From the NCBI GenBank assembly GCA_015680905.1, contig CM027382.1:17953501-18017500 (forward strand): 64,000 nucleotides of DNA, given 5' to 3'. Under the pieces are notes generated by a model that was given only the letters and a program-made list of their open reading frames with translations, did not search any database and was not told the origin of the DNA. Source of the stretch: Coptis chinensis. Its lineage: Eukaryota > Streptophyta > Magnoliopsida > Ranunculales > Ranunculaceae. Numbering within the stretch: position 1 is the stretch's first letter; each line of letters opens with the position of its first letter. This document shows, piece by piece, positions 31,936 to 43,829 of this stretch. The position numbers and the translations under genes are program-made.

Positions 31936-34334
31936 TTTTGCCAAGTTAAGTTAGTATTAGGGGAGTTTTTCTCTACATGGGGGTGTCTCGTTCTATTTCA
32001 TTTCAACTATATAAATCAACAACATTGTTAGTTTTCTATAGGTATGTTATCTGACACAACAACAATATTTAATAGCAAATCCATACTTTATTTTTATTTT
32101 TCATCAAAATAAGTTTTAGCTCTATCGTATTACATTCACACAATTACCTAATCAATTGTCTTTGTCAATTGTCTTATGGTCGCTCGATTAAATATTCGTT
32201 AAATCTACATTCACTTCGCTTAGCTTAGCGTTTTCGGTTAACTATCTTCTGTATTCATTATTTTTTCTAAGACATTGCGCCGCTCTTTCTCAATGAAACT
32301 TCTGTCAGCTTCTTTAATTTTTCTACGATATTAATTGACACCTTTCTGTGTGAAACTTTTCTCTGTTGACTCTTTGTGAATATAATTTGCTCGTAATACC
32401 GCTGTTTCTCCGTACGGCGAAAATTCGCATTACGTCAACTTTCTTAGCATAAACTTTCTCCAACTTTTTTTTTTCTAAGGCATTATGCTGATCTTTCTAA
32501 GAGAAATTTTCCAAGCGAAATTTGTATTCAACTTCATTATTTTTTATAACGCATTCAGCCGATCTTTCTGAGTGAACTTTCTGAATGAAACTTTCCGTCA
32601 GCTTCATTATTTTTTCTAAGGCATTGGGCTGATATTTTTGAGAGACACTTTTCGTCGGTTTTTCTGAGCGAAAATTTTCTCCGACTTCTTTATTTCTTCT
32701 ACGACATTACGGTGCGATCACCCTGAGCAAAACCTTTCTTCAGCTTCTTTATTTTTTCTAAGGCATTGAGATCTTTCCGCTCGAAATTTTTCGTCAATAT
32801 CTTTTGCTCGTAATTCCTCCGTTTCAACCTGCGACAAAAATACAAATATTTTCATCAGTCTTTCAGACTTAACCAAAATTTTAAGATAACTGATAAAAAA
32901 TACTAACATACCTTTTTCATGCTGTCGAAAATCATTGACACCGCTTTGTCATATTCTCCAAGATTATCCATATTTTGGTCACACTTAAATTATTTTTTGC
33001 GTTTATCCATGGTGGACGACACTTTTTCTTTATCCATTGCTTTCGAATAGTAGCCCCCACATTTTTTATCGTTCTTTCATTTACGATCTGGTTCTTTTAT
33101 TTTTCTTGCTTGCGCGCAAGGACCTTTTTCTGCATTCGTTTCTTTTTTCAATTTTTTTTCCATCCGCTCGACGGTTTGTTCACTAGTTCGACAGACATTA
33201 GTTTGCCCTATGCTTGACTTTAGATCCGATGATTTGTTCTCCTCGTCTTGGAGCATTGAATATCTTAACTTCACCTATAAGTTTCCTTAGATCAGTATCC
33301 TAACACCATGAACTTCAATGTGCGCTACACTTATACTTGGATTGACTTACATACTTTCAAACTGGTTGGGCTTCACTGATGCCTCGATGCCTAGCTTTCA
33401 AGATCTTGTTTTCGTTGTTGATTAAGCTCCAAGGCTGGTTCACTAGTTTTGTGAGGCCTAGCTCGTCCAATCTCTTGTAGCACTTGCTTGGTCGTTTTCT
33501 CGTCGAATCTTCTTGCTCATGTGGCATGCAAACATTGCTCTACAGCAGTAACATGCATTGTTCTAAATCCAACTTCTTGAGACTCTAGCTTCTTAGCTTT
33601 TGTGTTTCTTGGCCAATAGATATTATTGGCTATGTTTAATTCAAAAAAGACAAACTCCATTCACTACTTTTATTAAAATAGAAGAATCTTGACGTCAAAG
33701 TGAACTTGTAACCATGATCATACTTCACACTTCCCCCAATATTGGTAACGCCTTACCGTAGCGTTAATTCACGTTTGTATGTTTCTCTTGGTGCCAATCC
33801 ATAATAGCTTACCTTTTGTTCGTCTCGAGTCCACCTGTTCGAGATCTGTGGCAACTTATTCGAAACTTGAATTCTAGTTCCTCACGACATCATGACTTGT
33901 CACGCAGTTTGTGTGTTTTCTCCGTCAGTATAATATACCATTCATCTTCTTCTCGCTTGTGCCTCAATCTTTATGGTAATCTATTGGTACATTGAATTCT
34001 TGTTCTCCGCGGCATGACTTGCCGCACAGTTTGTGCTTATTTTGTTTCACCTCTGTTATCCGTTTTTTTTTTTTTTTTTTCATCATCATCATCACGGCAC
34101 GTTTCGTATGTTTATATAGTCTTTCCCTTTTACCGATTTTCGTTGGTCCAGTTCTTATCTAATTCTATTATCCAAAATAATTTAAGGTAAGGTGGGAGAC
34201 TCGCTAGGTTTATATGTTATCTAATTCTATTATCCAAACCAAGCCAGTCCGTATTTGTAGGTGATTTTTTCTACTTCCAATTTCTCTCTATTCACATATT
34301 AGTAAGATCACGTGCCTAGTCCAATATTCTAGTC
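31936..34334 (+). other. T2 3' noncoding region with a degenerate array
   Basis: No gene is supported. 32255-32800 holds about seven degenerate units of roughly 70-80 bp with TTATTTTTTCTAAGGCATT, then GATCTTTCTGAG and a CGTCAGCTTC-like end. 32800-34334 has no recognisable structure except a T homopolymer followed by (CAT)n near 34062-34094. The 80-codon ORF at 32975-33217 is Phe-rich because the strand is T-rich. Confidence 0.6.
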
Positions 34335-34339
34335 ATGTG

Positions 34340-35585
34340 TGATAGGGTTATATACTAAAAGCATTACTTTTGTAATAACTCTAATTCTTTATATTTGAAT
34401 GAGAATCATATGGGCAAATATTATGCATATTATATATGTTATTAATTATATGTATGTGTCTAATACTTTATGTTGTAGATGATATGGTGTGTGGTGACAC
34501 ACAGAAGATTATATCATTAGTATCTTATAAAGTATAAGTAATTGTTCACAACCTAGATGGATTTGGACAAACCATTGGTACGGTTGTAGTATAATCTGGT
34601 ATTAGTCTATCTTGACTATATGATTACACTAGTACACTTTGTGTGTATTGAACATGACCAAGTGAGGTTGTTTCTCTTTATACTGACTATATAAGAGAAC
34701 AAACACCTCTATTATTATGGATGCTTGTCCTCTTAATTTGGGTACAATAACGGACACTTACGTGCATTGTACATTGCTTTAAATCATCAATGAGTGAGAT
34801 TCATTTGTGAATTAACAAACTCGATGGATTGGGTAATGACATTGTATGTAATGACATTCATTTGTAAGAAGTCGGGCTGATGATGTCCCCTTGAAGAGCT
34901 CATAAGGATTGTCATGTAAACCCTGCAGGTGGATTTGATCCGACATGACAATGAGGTTGAGTAGTACTACTCAAGGACATAAGAAGTTGATTAATGTAGT
35001 TGTCAGTAACTTGACTTAATTAACGGGCATTTGATATCTTAAACACGGGGAGATCAACGAGCATATAATATGGAGCCCATAAACGCTGACACGTAATTTG
35101 GGATTAGGGCGGTAGTGCAACAATGGCCTTTAGTGGAATAAGCCATTTGTTGACGGACTTGGGCCGTGTGTTCTGGGCGAATATGGGAAGCCCAAGCCCG
35201 TCAAGAGGCCCAACCCTAATTTCTCCTCATGGTCCTTGTTGTAGCCTATAAAAAGAAACCACTTTCTTTGGCGTTTTACACTTACTTCTCAAGGTTTTTC
35301 TCAAGCAAAAACAGATCCAAAAATTCGGTTCTAAGGTTGTGAGAGAGAGGCCAAGAGAGAAAGAATAGGTTGGAAGATCGTTGCCCACACAACGTCCACT
35401 CTGTGCATAGGAATACAACAGAAGATCAAAAGGTTGTTGATTTCATAGCTATTGGATTCTCAGAGATATCAAGAAGCTAATCTAAAAGGTAAATTTCTAA
35501 CCAAACCGTGACATCCCTTATTCCCATGCGTGGGTGTTTCACGGTTTGTAGTAAATCATTCGGCGAAACCATAACGGTTCCTACA
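34340..35585 (+). mobile_element. S2: 1,246-bp solo LTR, copia-like
   Basis: It starts TGATAGGGTTATATAC and ends GGTTCCTACA, flanked by ATGTG on both sides (34335-34339 and 35586-35590). A TATA motif (CCTATAAAAAG, 35246-35256) lies about 340 bp before the end, a normal LTR position. No internal domain is present, so it is a solo LTR. Assignment to Ty1/copia rests on the look of its ends and length, and is tentative. Confidence 0.85.
35246..35256 (+). promoter_or_regulatory. S2 LTR TATA box
   Basis: CCTATAAAAAG in the downstream third of the solo LTR. The LTR could still start transcripts into T2 sequence. Confidence 0.6.
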
Positions 35586-35590
35586 ATGTG

Positions 35591-36065
35591 CACTTACTAT
35601 TCAAGTCTAACTTGTACTAGACACTAGCCTCTACTTCTTTTCCAATCCGGTTTAATGTCATAGCTACACCAATTCCAATCATTATTAGGCCCCACATGTT
35701 TTTGTAAAAATTTGTCTTTACTCACTATCATATTAACATCCCTTGTTGGTTAAGAACACCTTTATTAGCCAATTCTTTTTCTCTAATTGCCCTAGGCCAC
35801 CAACTTAAATTATGCATCCTACTCAAATTAAATTAATTACAAAAAATTATATGACATTTATTTCATATTCGGCCTCCCAATTATTTCGTTCACATTGATT
35901 TACGTATATTTATCAACATTCCATTTTCACATATAACTATTCGTTTAAATTCACACCACCCCTGGTTATTCATTCCGCTTATTCTTTTCTCATTATTTTT
36001 CCACGTTGATTTTCTTTTTCTCTTCTTTTCCATATGAACTTTGTTCACATGCCAAAGAGGGGCGG
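35591..36065 (+). other. T2 end region and 3' polypurine tract
   Basis: AT-rich sequence without a gene. It ends in CCAAAGAGGGGCGG (about 36052-36065), a purine tract directly before the 3' LTR. Confidence 0.75.
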
Positions 36066-36536
36066 TATTTCGACCCTCACCTACGTGGCAAACGTCCATT
36101 AATAGGGGTCTCCACTTTATTCGTTTAATCAACAGGGCTAAAACCCAATTTGCAATACCATGGATTGATATACATGCCCATTAACTCATGTGTCTAGGGC
36201 TGAGCCCTAGCCACATGGCTTGCCACTTAATTGTACATTAATTTATGTCAAGATTCGTTTCTTATCAAATAGATAATTATCAATTAAGAGTTATATTCAA
36301 TTACGATTACTTGAGCTACAAGAAATCTCTACTCTACACATATAAATACCAAACTATTTTTCATAAATTAAAGAACGACGTTCTTGAGACTTGAACCCAT
36401 CGATAATTTGGGTACGTAGGCAACCGAAAGGTACAGTCTCATCATTCACTCGATCACCATCGCTTTTTCACTACTTTCCTACGTTCTTCATCTCTTTCGT
36501 CAACACTTAATGTTTTAATCGTATTTGGTTGAAACA
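36066..36536 (+). repeat. T2 3' LTR (471 bp)
   Basis: It begins TATTTCGACCC (the terminal TG of the 5' copy has become TA) and ends GAAACA, followed by the TTGAC duplication. Confidence 0.95.
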
Positions 36537-36541
36537 TTGAC

Positions 36542-36583
36542 CTTTGGTGTTCGGGACGTCCACGGGTTGAAACGACAGTATCA
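36542..36583 (+). repeat. G3 5' LTR, right end
   Basis: The LTR resumes after the T2 target duplication and probably ends CAGTATCA at 36583, followed by a primer-site-like sequence. Together with 22783-24897 the LTR would be about 2.16 kb. Confidence 0.6.
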
Positions 36584-36589
36584 TTTCTT

Positions 36590-36607
36590 TGGCGGCTTTA
36601 CGGGACG
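36590..36607 (+). other. G3 primer binding site, degenerate
   Basis: TGGCGGCTTTACGGGACG resembles the tRNA-Asp-type site of G1 (TGGCGCCGCTACCGGGGA) with several changes. Its position after a CA end supports the call. Confidence 0.55.
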
Positions 36608-37485
36608 CTATAGGTTCCAAATTTTATAATATTTTTGCATGATTCACATGTACATAGTTATTATGTTGTAATGAATAGACTATCTTTTGCGTATTAGATT
36701 AATAATATGTATGAATCATGTCAATACCCTTATGAATATATATATGCGGTTAAGTGGTTATGAATTGCATATTAATGTATATATATATATATATATATAT
36801 ATACATGTGGTACTGTTTTGCATGGATATATGTATCTATACGTATAAGTAGCCGTTGTCGCATGTTTAGTATTTATCTAGGTAAAATTAAATTGTCTTGT
36901 TTAATAAGTCGATTCTATCATGAAAGAGGAGAACATTCCAACGAGGGTTAAAATCTGAGTTGGGTAAGTTGTTTCTAAACCCTACGGGGTAAAGCTACTC
37001 TTTATATGACAATCGCAATCTCAATGAGTATTGACAAAATCGAATTATTATGCAAAACAAGACTTGGATATTAGTATATGTATAATACGTTGCATGTTTA
37101 GTTTTTACGTATCTATTACGTCTTTGCCTATTAGTATAGCTGCGCGTACGTATAATATCTTCGCATGCTACTGTATCTAGATATGTATGAGTAATTACAA
37201 CTTGCCTGTTAGTGTAGATATACATATACATAATATATATCTACCTATTTGCCTACATATACGTATTACTGATGTGTATTTTCCTGTACGTATAGAAGTA
37301 TTTATTGATGATACAACCTTGCCTATTCGTATTGCTATACGCATGAGTAGGGTATCTTCACATGCTATTATATCTAGTAATGTATGAGTATGTAATATTT
37401 GCATGATTAGACTTCAGGTCTAAAAGTATGAGTCGTATTTCCATGCTTACATGATTTTACTTTCTCCCTTGCATAAATTTTAAAT

Positions 37486-37531
37486 AAAAAAAAAAAAAAA
37501 AAAAATAATAATAATAATAATAATAATAATT
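37486..37531. repeat. A homopolymer and (TAA)n
   Basis: About 19 A followed by TAA units in the G3 leader. G5 has an A-rich run at the same relative place (56791-56839). Confidence 0.9.
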
Positions 37532-37629
37532 AATTAATTATGACCTTGCATAAATTTTAATTCCATAAACCTTAATCATATTCTGACGGTGTCTAGAAAG
37601 CTTGAAAGATTGAGGTTACTTAATTAGAA

Positions 37630-37643
37630 CCGTGCTTGCACGG
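37630..37643. other. Leader palindrome of G3
   Basis: CCGTGC-TT-GCACGG, about 185 bp upstream of gag. G5 has CGTGCTAGCACG at the aligned place (56973-56984). It could be a dimer-initiation-type site by analogy with retroviral leaders. Confidence 0.55.
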
Positions 37644-37826
37644 AAATTCTCCCTCATATATCTTTCTTGTAACCTGGCTGTTGGTTTATGTACACGAATT
37701 CCAAGCTATACTGCTATGTTAGCAGCGGCTTAGGCCTACGTTTTTCAACTATAATACTTAAAGATAATCATAAAATCCAAGTAATAATAAGTTCCTTCTG
37801 TCAATTAGATCTAATTTTATGCTTGC

Positions 37827-39383
37827 ATGAGATTAAGGTATGGTTCAACTAAAGAATTTGAACATACTTATCGTAAGAGAAAATACGATATACATTTGCG
37901 TAAATTCTCACCTCCACAAAGTTCTTCATCTATTAATCCAAATCAACAAGATTCCTTGTCATCATTCCCTTCATTCGTTATGGCTGACAAAAATCCACCA
38001 GCTGAGAAGCACCTTCCGGACTTCTACACAGCATTACAGGAAGGACCTTCTTCCTGCATCAAACTCGAGGATGTTGTCGGTGATTTTCAAATTCTGCCCA
38101 ACATTTTTAGTTTATTACCTGTGTATCATGGTTTGGATCATGAAAAACCATACAATCACCTCCGTAGGCTTCAGTAAGTGGCCACAACATTTCACCATCA
38201 AGCTGTCTCTAAGGAACAACTTTTGCTTCGGCTGTTTCCATTCACTTTAGCGGATAAAGCGTCATTTTGGCTAGCAGGACAACAGCCACAATCCATAGAA
38301 ACATGGAATAAACTTGCCCAAGCTTTCATGCTACAATTTTACACTCAAAAGAAAACTACTGAAATGCTTCAGAAAATTCAATTCTTTCGTCAAAATCCTC
38401 ATGAATCATTTACAGAAGCATGGAGTAGATTTACAGATCTTCTTTTAGAATGTCCTCATCATCAACTCGACACCGATGTCCTTGTCCGTTCATTCTTTAA
38501 TGGCCTATCGGATCATCCAAAAGAAACTCTTGACATAATGAACGGCAGTTGCTTCATGGACAAAGGAGCTACTGAAGCATATACTTTTCTTGAAAAACAA
38601 GCGAAAAGAGGTACACATTGGGGTAACACTGATTCTTCTAGGTCATCTAAGGATACTGTTACAAAAGTTACGTCTATTTTTGAGGTAAAACCAGATCCCG
38701 AATTGAAAAATCTGATAGAATCCCTCACTAAAAAAGTTGATGCTCTTGCAGTTCAAGTAAACAATCAACTTCCACAATAGGTTATGAACGTTAACACTTC
38801 CCGTGTGTTCTGTGTCTCAATCCAAACCATCCCGATGCTTATTGTCCCTTGTTATATGCCCCCTACTTAACAAATAGAAGAGGCATGTGCATTCAACATT
38901 CCTAATGCACCTTGGAGACAACATCCAAATTTCACTTGGCGCCCGAATAACCAACAGATGGCTCCTCCAGGTTTTGCCAATCCACTTGTTCGACCAATCA
39001 ACAATTTTATTCCATACCGCCAAGAAAATAATCAACAATACCAACAAAGTCAAAATCCATTTCAAAGTAATTCCAATGCTAACTATCAAAATAACCGCAA
39101 CCTTGTTCCAGCCAATCCAAATTCTAGCTATCATCAACCACTTCTCAGCAATAATCATGAACTCGTCCCTGTTGCACAACCTATGCCTCTCGCTACCGAT
39201 AGGACAAACGAAACTTTCTTCGCTTACATGAACCAGCAATCCCAAATCCTAAGGTCTATCCAACAATTAGCACAAGAAAAGAGTAAAAAAGGCGTGTTTC
39301 CCGACCAAGCAGTTCCAAACCCTAAGCCAGCGAACACTGCCTATGAAGTCACTAATGCACCTAGTACAAATGCTCCAAAATAA
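37827..39383 (+). pseudogene. G3 gag, broken
   Basis: ATG at 37827 opens MRLRYGSTKEFEHTYRKRKY. The capsid follows: DFYTALQEGPSSCIKLEDVV, LLPVYHGLDHEKPYNHL, then after an in-frame TAA (38175-38177) FPFTLADKASFWL, SIETWNKLAQAFM, FTEAWSRFTDLL and VRSFFNGLSD. A stop at 38778-38780 and a frame change near 38800 precede the CCHC knuckle, CVLCLNPNHPDAYC (about 38806-38848). The Gln/Asn/Pro-rich tail (38958-39383) includes FFAYMNQQSQILRSIQQLA. The layout matches G1 Gag and is closer to G5. Gag would form the particle. Confidence 0.88.
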
Positions 39384-40592
39384 GGTGAGGTGAATGCAAT
39401 AACTACTCTTCGTTCTGGCAAAACCGTTGACAATCAAATTCGTATGCCGGATGATCAAACAAAAGTAAACGAAGATTCCAATAAATCTGCTCCCGATAAT
39501 GAACTAATAGTGGAAACACCAAGTTCATCAAAGTCACTAACTCAAAAATTGGGAAACAAATGAGCAGATCCTTATGCTAAATTCCGCCCTAAGGCACCAT
39601 TTCCTACCCGTTTGGCAAAGAATAAACCTGATGAAATTCGAGAAACTTTTAAGAATTTGACAATCAACTTACCCTTTCTCGATGCCCTAAAACAATTGCC
39701 AAAATATGCAAAATTTCTTAAAGATATGTGCACCACAAAAATGAGAACAAATGTTCCTCAACAAGCATTCCTTACCGAACATTTTCCGTCAATCACCGAA
39801 TACTATGGTATAGTCAAATATAAGGACCCTGGTAAACCAAAAGTTCCATGCGCATTAGGTGACAAATATACGGCCACTGCATTACTAGACCTAGGAGCGA
39901 GTGTGAACTTACTTCCTTATTACTTATTCAAACAACTAGGTCTTCATGAGATTAAACCTACCACAATGACTCTACAATTAGCCGATCGTTCCATTAAGTA
40001 TGCAAAAGGCATTGTGGAAAACGTACTTGTAAAAGTCCAAGACTTTTTCTATCCCGTCGATTTTGTCATTTTGGATATAGAAGTTGCTTGTGACTTCATT
40101 CCTATCATATTAGGGCATCCGTTCCTAACAACTGCTAATGCCCTCATAAACTATAGGGATGGTTCTATGACCATGTCCTTCGGAAATCTTTCGATCGAGG
40201 TTAATGTGTTCAAGTTGATGAAACAAATTCTAGAGAATGGCATTGATGGGGAGGTTAACTTGGTTGACACCCTTATGCAGGAATATTTCACAAACTCTTT
40301 TCCTGAGGATGAAGTATACCAATTCCTTTCATGTGGTGATTATGAATTTGATGTGGATGCTTATTCACAGGATGTAAACGAGTTCTTAAAGTCAATACCA
40401 CTATTTGACCCTACTACCATCCTATCAAGCGACTTGGACGAGCATCAATCTGTTTTCTCTATGGAATACAACTTTCCTCAAGAATCTTTAATACCCACTC
40501 CTCCCACCCTTGACTTAAAGCCTATTCCTTCGGACTTAAAATACGTACATCTAGATCCAGATGGTAGTCACCCAATTATCATATCACCATAA
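39384..40592 (+). pseudogene. G3 aspartic protease and linker (long open frame)
   Basis: 39612-40592 is open for 326 codons. The catalytic motif DLGASVNLLP starts at residue 93, followed by LADRSIKYAKGIVENVLVKV and ILGHPFLTTANALINYRDGS. The acidic linker ends in LDLKPIPSDLKYVHLDPDGS. A TAA at 40590-40592 separates it from the RT in the same phase. Just before it, 39384-39611 carries TTLRSGKTVDN and KAPFPTRL in shorter frames. The protease itself appears intact, the best-preserved G3 domain. Confidence 0.88.
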
Positions 40593-43364
40593 TTGACTGC
40601 CAATCAGGAATCACGTTTAATTAAGGTCATCCAAGAACACCATTCTGCTATTGGATGGTCTCTCGATGACATTAAAGGCATTGACCCTAAAGTGTGCACC
40701 CATCACATACATCTTGAAGAAAATGTCAAGACGTCATGTGAGCCGCAACGTCGTCTTAATCCCACCATGAAGGATGTGGTACGGGAAGAAATTTTAAGGT
40801 TACTTAATACAGGTATTATTTACCCCATCTCGGATAGTGTTTGGGCGAGTCCCGTATACGTTGTTCTCAAGAAGTCTGGCATTACAGTTGTGCGAAATGA
40901 TAAAGATGAATGCATCTCTGCTCGTATTCCAGTGAGGTGGTGAATATGCATTGACTATTGCAAACTTAATTTGGTCACTCGTAAAGATCATTTCCCACTT
41001 CCCTTCATTGACCAGATGCTTGAACGGTTAGCGGGTCATGCATATAACTATTTTCTTGATGGTTATTCAGGATATTTTCAAATAATCATAGATCCTACTA
41101 ATCAAGAAAAAACAACGTTCACCTGTCCTTTTGGTACATTTGCATATAAACGAATGCCTTTTGGCCTTTGCAATGCACCTGGTACATTCCAACGCTGTAT
41201 GCTTCACATTTTCAGTGATATGGTTGAACACTTTATGGAAGTGTTCATGGACGATTTCTCAATATATGGTAATTCTTTTGATAACTATCTATCAAATCTT
41301 GAAAAGGTTTTAGTACGTTGTGAAGAGAAAAATCTCGTTCTTAATTGGGAAAAATGCCATTTTATGGTTACAAAAGGAATAGTTCTAGGTCATATTGTTT
41401 CAAATGATGGAATCGAAGTCGATAAAGCTAAGATTGAAAAAATTGTTTCACTTCCTATACCAAAATCAGTTCACGACATATGCGTTTTTAGGACATGCAA
41501 GGTTCTATAGGAGATTTATTCAAGATTTCTCAAAGGTTGCTCGACCTTTAACAAATCTCCTGCATAAAGATGTTATCTTTGACTTCACTTTCAATTGCAA
41601 ACAAGCTTTTGAGACCCTAAAATCCGCCCTGACTACGGCTCCTATAATTCAACCACCTGATTGGTTTAAACCTTTTGAATTAATGTGTGACGCAAGTGAT
41701 TATATTATTGGAGTTGTCCTAGGGCAACGCCAAGAGAATAAACCAATTGTCATTTACTACGCTAGTAAAACTCTTAATGAAGCTCAACGTAATTATACCA
41801 CCACTGAGAAAGAATTTTTCACAGTTGTATATGCCCTGGATAAATTTCGTCCTTACCTAGTTGGTTCTTCCACAATAGTCTACACTGACCATGCGGCACT
41901 TCGTTACCTATTAGCGAAAAAAGATGCAAAACAAAGGTTGATCCACTAGATCCTCTTGCAAGAATTTACTCTAGAAATTAGAGATAAAAAAGGTTGCGAG
42001 AATGTGGTTGCAGACCATTTATCACGACTCATCAATGATGTCAATAATGATGTCGAACCCATCTGTGATTTATTCCCAGATGAACACTTGTATTCTATTT
42101 TTTCATCTCCTTGGTACGCTGATATAGTAAACTACCTAGTTACCGAGGAAGTCCCTTCATCTTGGACTCATATGGACCGAAAAAGTTCTTATCCACAGTA
42201 AAATTTTATTTCTGGGATGATCCCTACCTCTTCAAGTATTGTTCCAACCAACTGATACGCCATTGCATTCCCAACTGGGAACACAATGACGTGTTATCCT
42301 TCTGCCATGAACAATTTTGTGATGATCATTTTAGTGGTAAGAAAACTGCGGCCAACACTGTTTAAAGATGCACATAAGCATTGTAAAGCATGCAATTGCT
42401 GCCAGCAGCTAGGACACATTACTCAACGCAATCTGATGCCCTTAAATCCAATTTTAATTGTCGAACGTTTTTGTGTGGGGCATCGACTTCATGGGTCCCT
42501 TTCCAAATTCTCATGGTTTTCTCTTCATACTGGTAGTTGTTGACTACGTGTCAAAATGGATTGAGGCAATGGCATGTCTTGCTAACGATCACAAAACTAT
42601 CATTTTGTTCGTAAAGGAACATATTTTCTCTCGATTTGGTGTTCCCAAAGCTATCATTAGTGATGGGGGAAAACATTTTTGTAATAAAATTTTTGAATTG
42701 TTAGTAAAGAAATACAGAGTCACTCACAAGGTGGCAACTCCGTATCATCCTCAGACCAATGGCCAAGTCGTAGTCTCAAATAGAGAAATTAAGTTCATTT
42801 TAGAGAAAACAGTTAATCCATCTAGGAAAGATTGGTCTCTTCGATTATCTGATACCTTGTGGGCATGCAGAATGGCTTTTAAGACACCTATAGGCATGTC
42901 CCCTTACCGCCTCATTTTTGGAAAATCTTGTCATCTGTCGGTTGAACTTGAGCATCATGCTCTCTGGGCCATCAACAGCCTCAATTATAATACCAATGCG
43001 GCAGGTGAGAAGTAAAAATTACAGTTAAATGAGCTTGAGGAGTGATGTCTATGATCTCTTGAAATCCTATAAATCCAACATGAAAAGAGTGCATGACAAG
43101 TACATATTAAGAAAAGATTTCAAAATTGGTTAAAAAGTTTTGTGGTACAACTCGAGATTACACATTTTTCTAGAAAAATTAAAAACTCGATGGTCTGGTC
43201 CTTTCACTGTCTCTGCTGTCACCCCTTATGGGGCTATATCTTTGAAAAATTTAAATGATGACAGCGAATTTCAAGTAAATGGCCAACGCATTAAACATTA
43301 TCATGAGTTGCGCTCTCCCGATGTCGAAAAAACTCTTTTCAAATATCCAGTCTACAAAGACTAA
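40593..43364 (+). pseudogene. G3 reverse transcriptase, RNase H and integrase
   Basis: RT: HHIHLEENVKTSCEPQRRLN, a TGA at 40941-40943 where Trp is expected, then ICIDYCKLN, FLDGYSGYFQI, FGLCNAPGTFQRCM and FMDDFSIYG. A frame change near 41480 precedes RNase H with [29 protein letters not shown] and [11 protein letters not shown] at 41947-41949 again replaces Trp. A small deletion near 42350 removes part of the zinc finger. Integrase core: [10 protein letters not shown] (first Asp present), SDGGKHF (second Asp), then [11 protein letters not shown] where the catalytic Glu is Val (GTA at 42770-42772). The GPF module, RWSGPFTV, is at about 43190. RT and RNase H motifs survive, but the integrase is defective. 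Confidence 0.92.
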
Positions 43365-43526
43365 ATGATCGTTGGTGTACTTCCTTCCAGGTGTTTAAAA
43401 TAGGGAAAGTACGCCATTATGGTAGCTGGGCCCTCTTCTATTTTCTTCTCTCAAATCTCCTAGAGTGTGTGGCTGTAAGCGCCGGAACCTGAGTCCACAA
43501 AAACTCTATTTCAGAACTGAGTATAA
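43365..43526 (+). other. G3 post-pol spacer
   Basis: Noncoding. GTGTGTGGCTGTAAGCG and GAGTCCAC here recur before the small ORF in G5 (62849-62876) and in the rearranged part of G2 (15817-15858). Confidence 0.6.
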
Positions 43527-43829
43527 ATGTCTTCTGATAATCGAGCAAACGTGCTTTCTGGTACACAATGGGTACCAAAAATTTCAAATCCTTCCTTCTC
43601 TTCCCTTTTCTATTCTCTTCCTCGCGAACTCCAACTCATCATTTGGTGTAAATCTCACCCATCTTGAATAGATAATGGTCGTAGTACTTTTGTTCGAAAG
43701 CGACGTGTGCAAAGGATGGGGTGGTGTATGAATTGTCAAGCACCTTTCTGTCCAGGTCTTAAATTACTATCCGATATGAGCCAGTATAAGGTATATATAT
43801 TTTTGTCTGACACCAGCTCAGCAGGATAA
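43527..43829 (+). pseudogene. Small Cys-cluster ORF of G3, one internal stop
   Basis: ATG at 43527 opens MSSDNRANVLSG. The frame is 100 codons long with one in-frame TGA after KSHPS. Shared blocks: FYSLPRELQLIIW, then FVRKRRVQRMGWCMNCQAPF and CPGLK. The C-x2-C-x4-C cluster and the basic RKRR match the intact G2 copy (17304-17588); spacing between blocks also matches. Function unknown. Confidence 0.6.

Larger units (their letters stand above)
24898..36536 (+). mobile_element. T2: Tat-like element, complete ends, internally deleted
   Basis: Two 471-bp LTRs (24898-25368 and 36066-36536) bound it, flanked by TTGAC on both sides (24893-24897 and 36537-36541). A primer site ATTGGCGCTGTCTGCAG follows the 5' LTR and a polypurine tract precedes the 3' LTR. 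By eye the LTRs differ at about 17 positions (3.6%). Inside are a gag remnant, an RNase H remnant, a zinc-finger integrase remnant, a 14-copy tandem array and two solo LTRs. RNase H of the second (Tat-type) kind and tandem arrays in the 3' region fit the Tat/Ogre/Retand branch. Confidence 0.9.
36608..37826 (+). other. G3 leader
   Basis: 1.2 kb before gag with no coding signal. It holds (TA)n at about 36777-36803, a duplicated segment (about 37120-37200 and 37321-37400, both with TGCCTATT, GCATGCTA and TATCTAG), an A run and (TAA)n at 37486-37531, and a palindrome at 37630-37643. The stretch from about 37580 to 37700 aligns with G5 56935-57040. Confidence 0.65.

Noticed and set aside
32975..33217. 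Phe-rich 80-codon ORF as a membrane protein
   Set aside because: Composition follows the T-rich strand; no homologous block elsewhere and no start context.
38513..39245. Minus-strand ORFs opposite G3 gag
   Set aside because: They are shadows of the gag reading frame on the other strand.
43527..43829. Calling the small Cys-cluster ORF an F-box protein
   Set aside because: Only LPRELQL resembles an F-box start; the rest of an F-box is not visible, so I left the function open.
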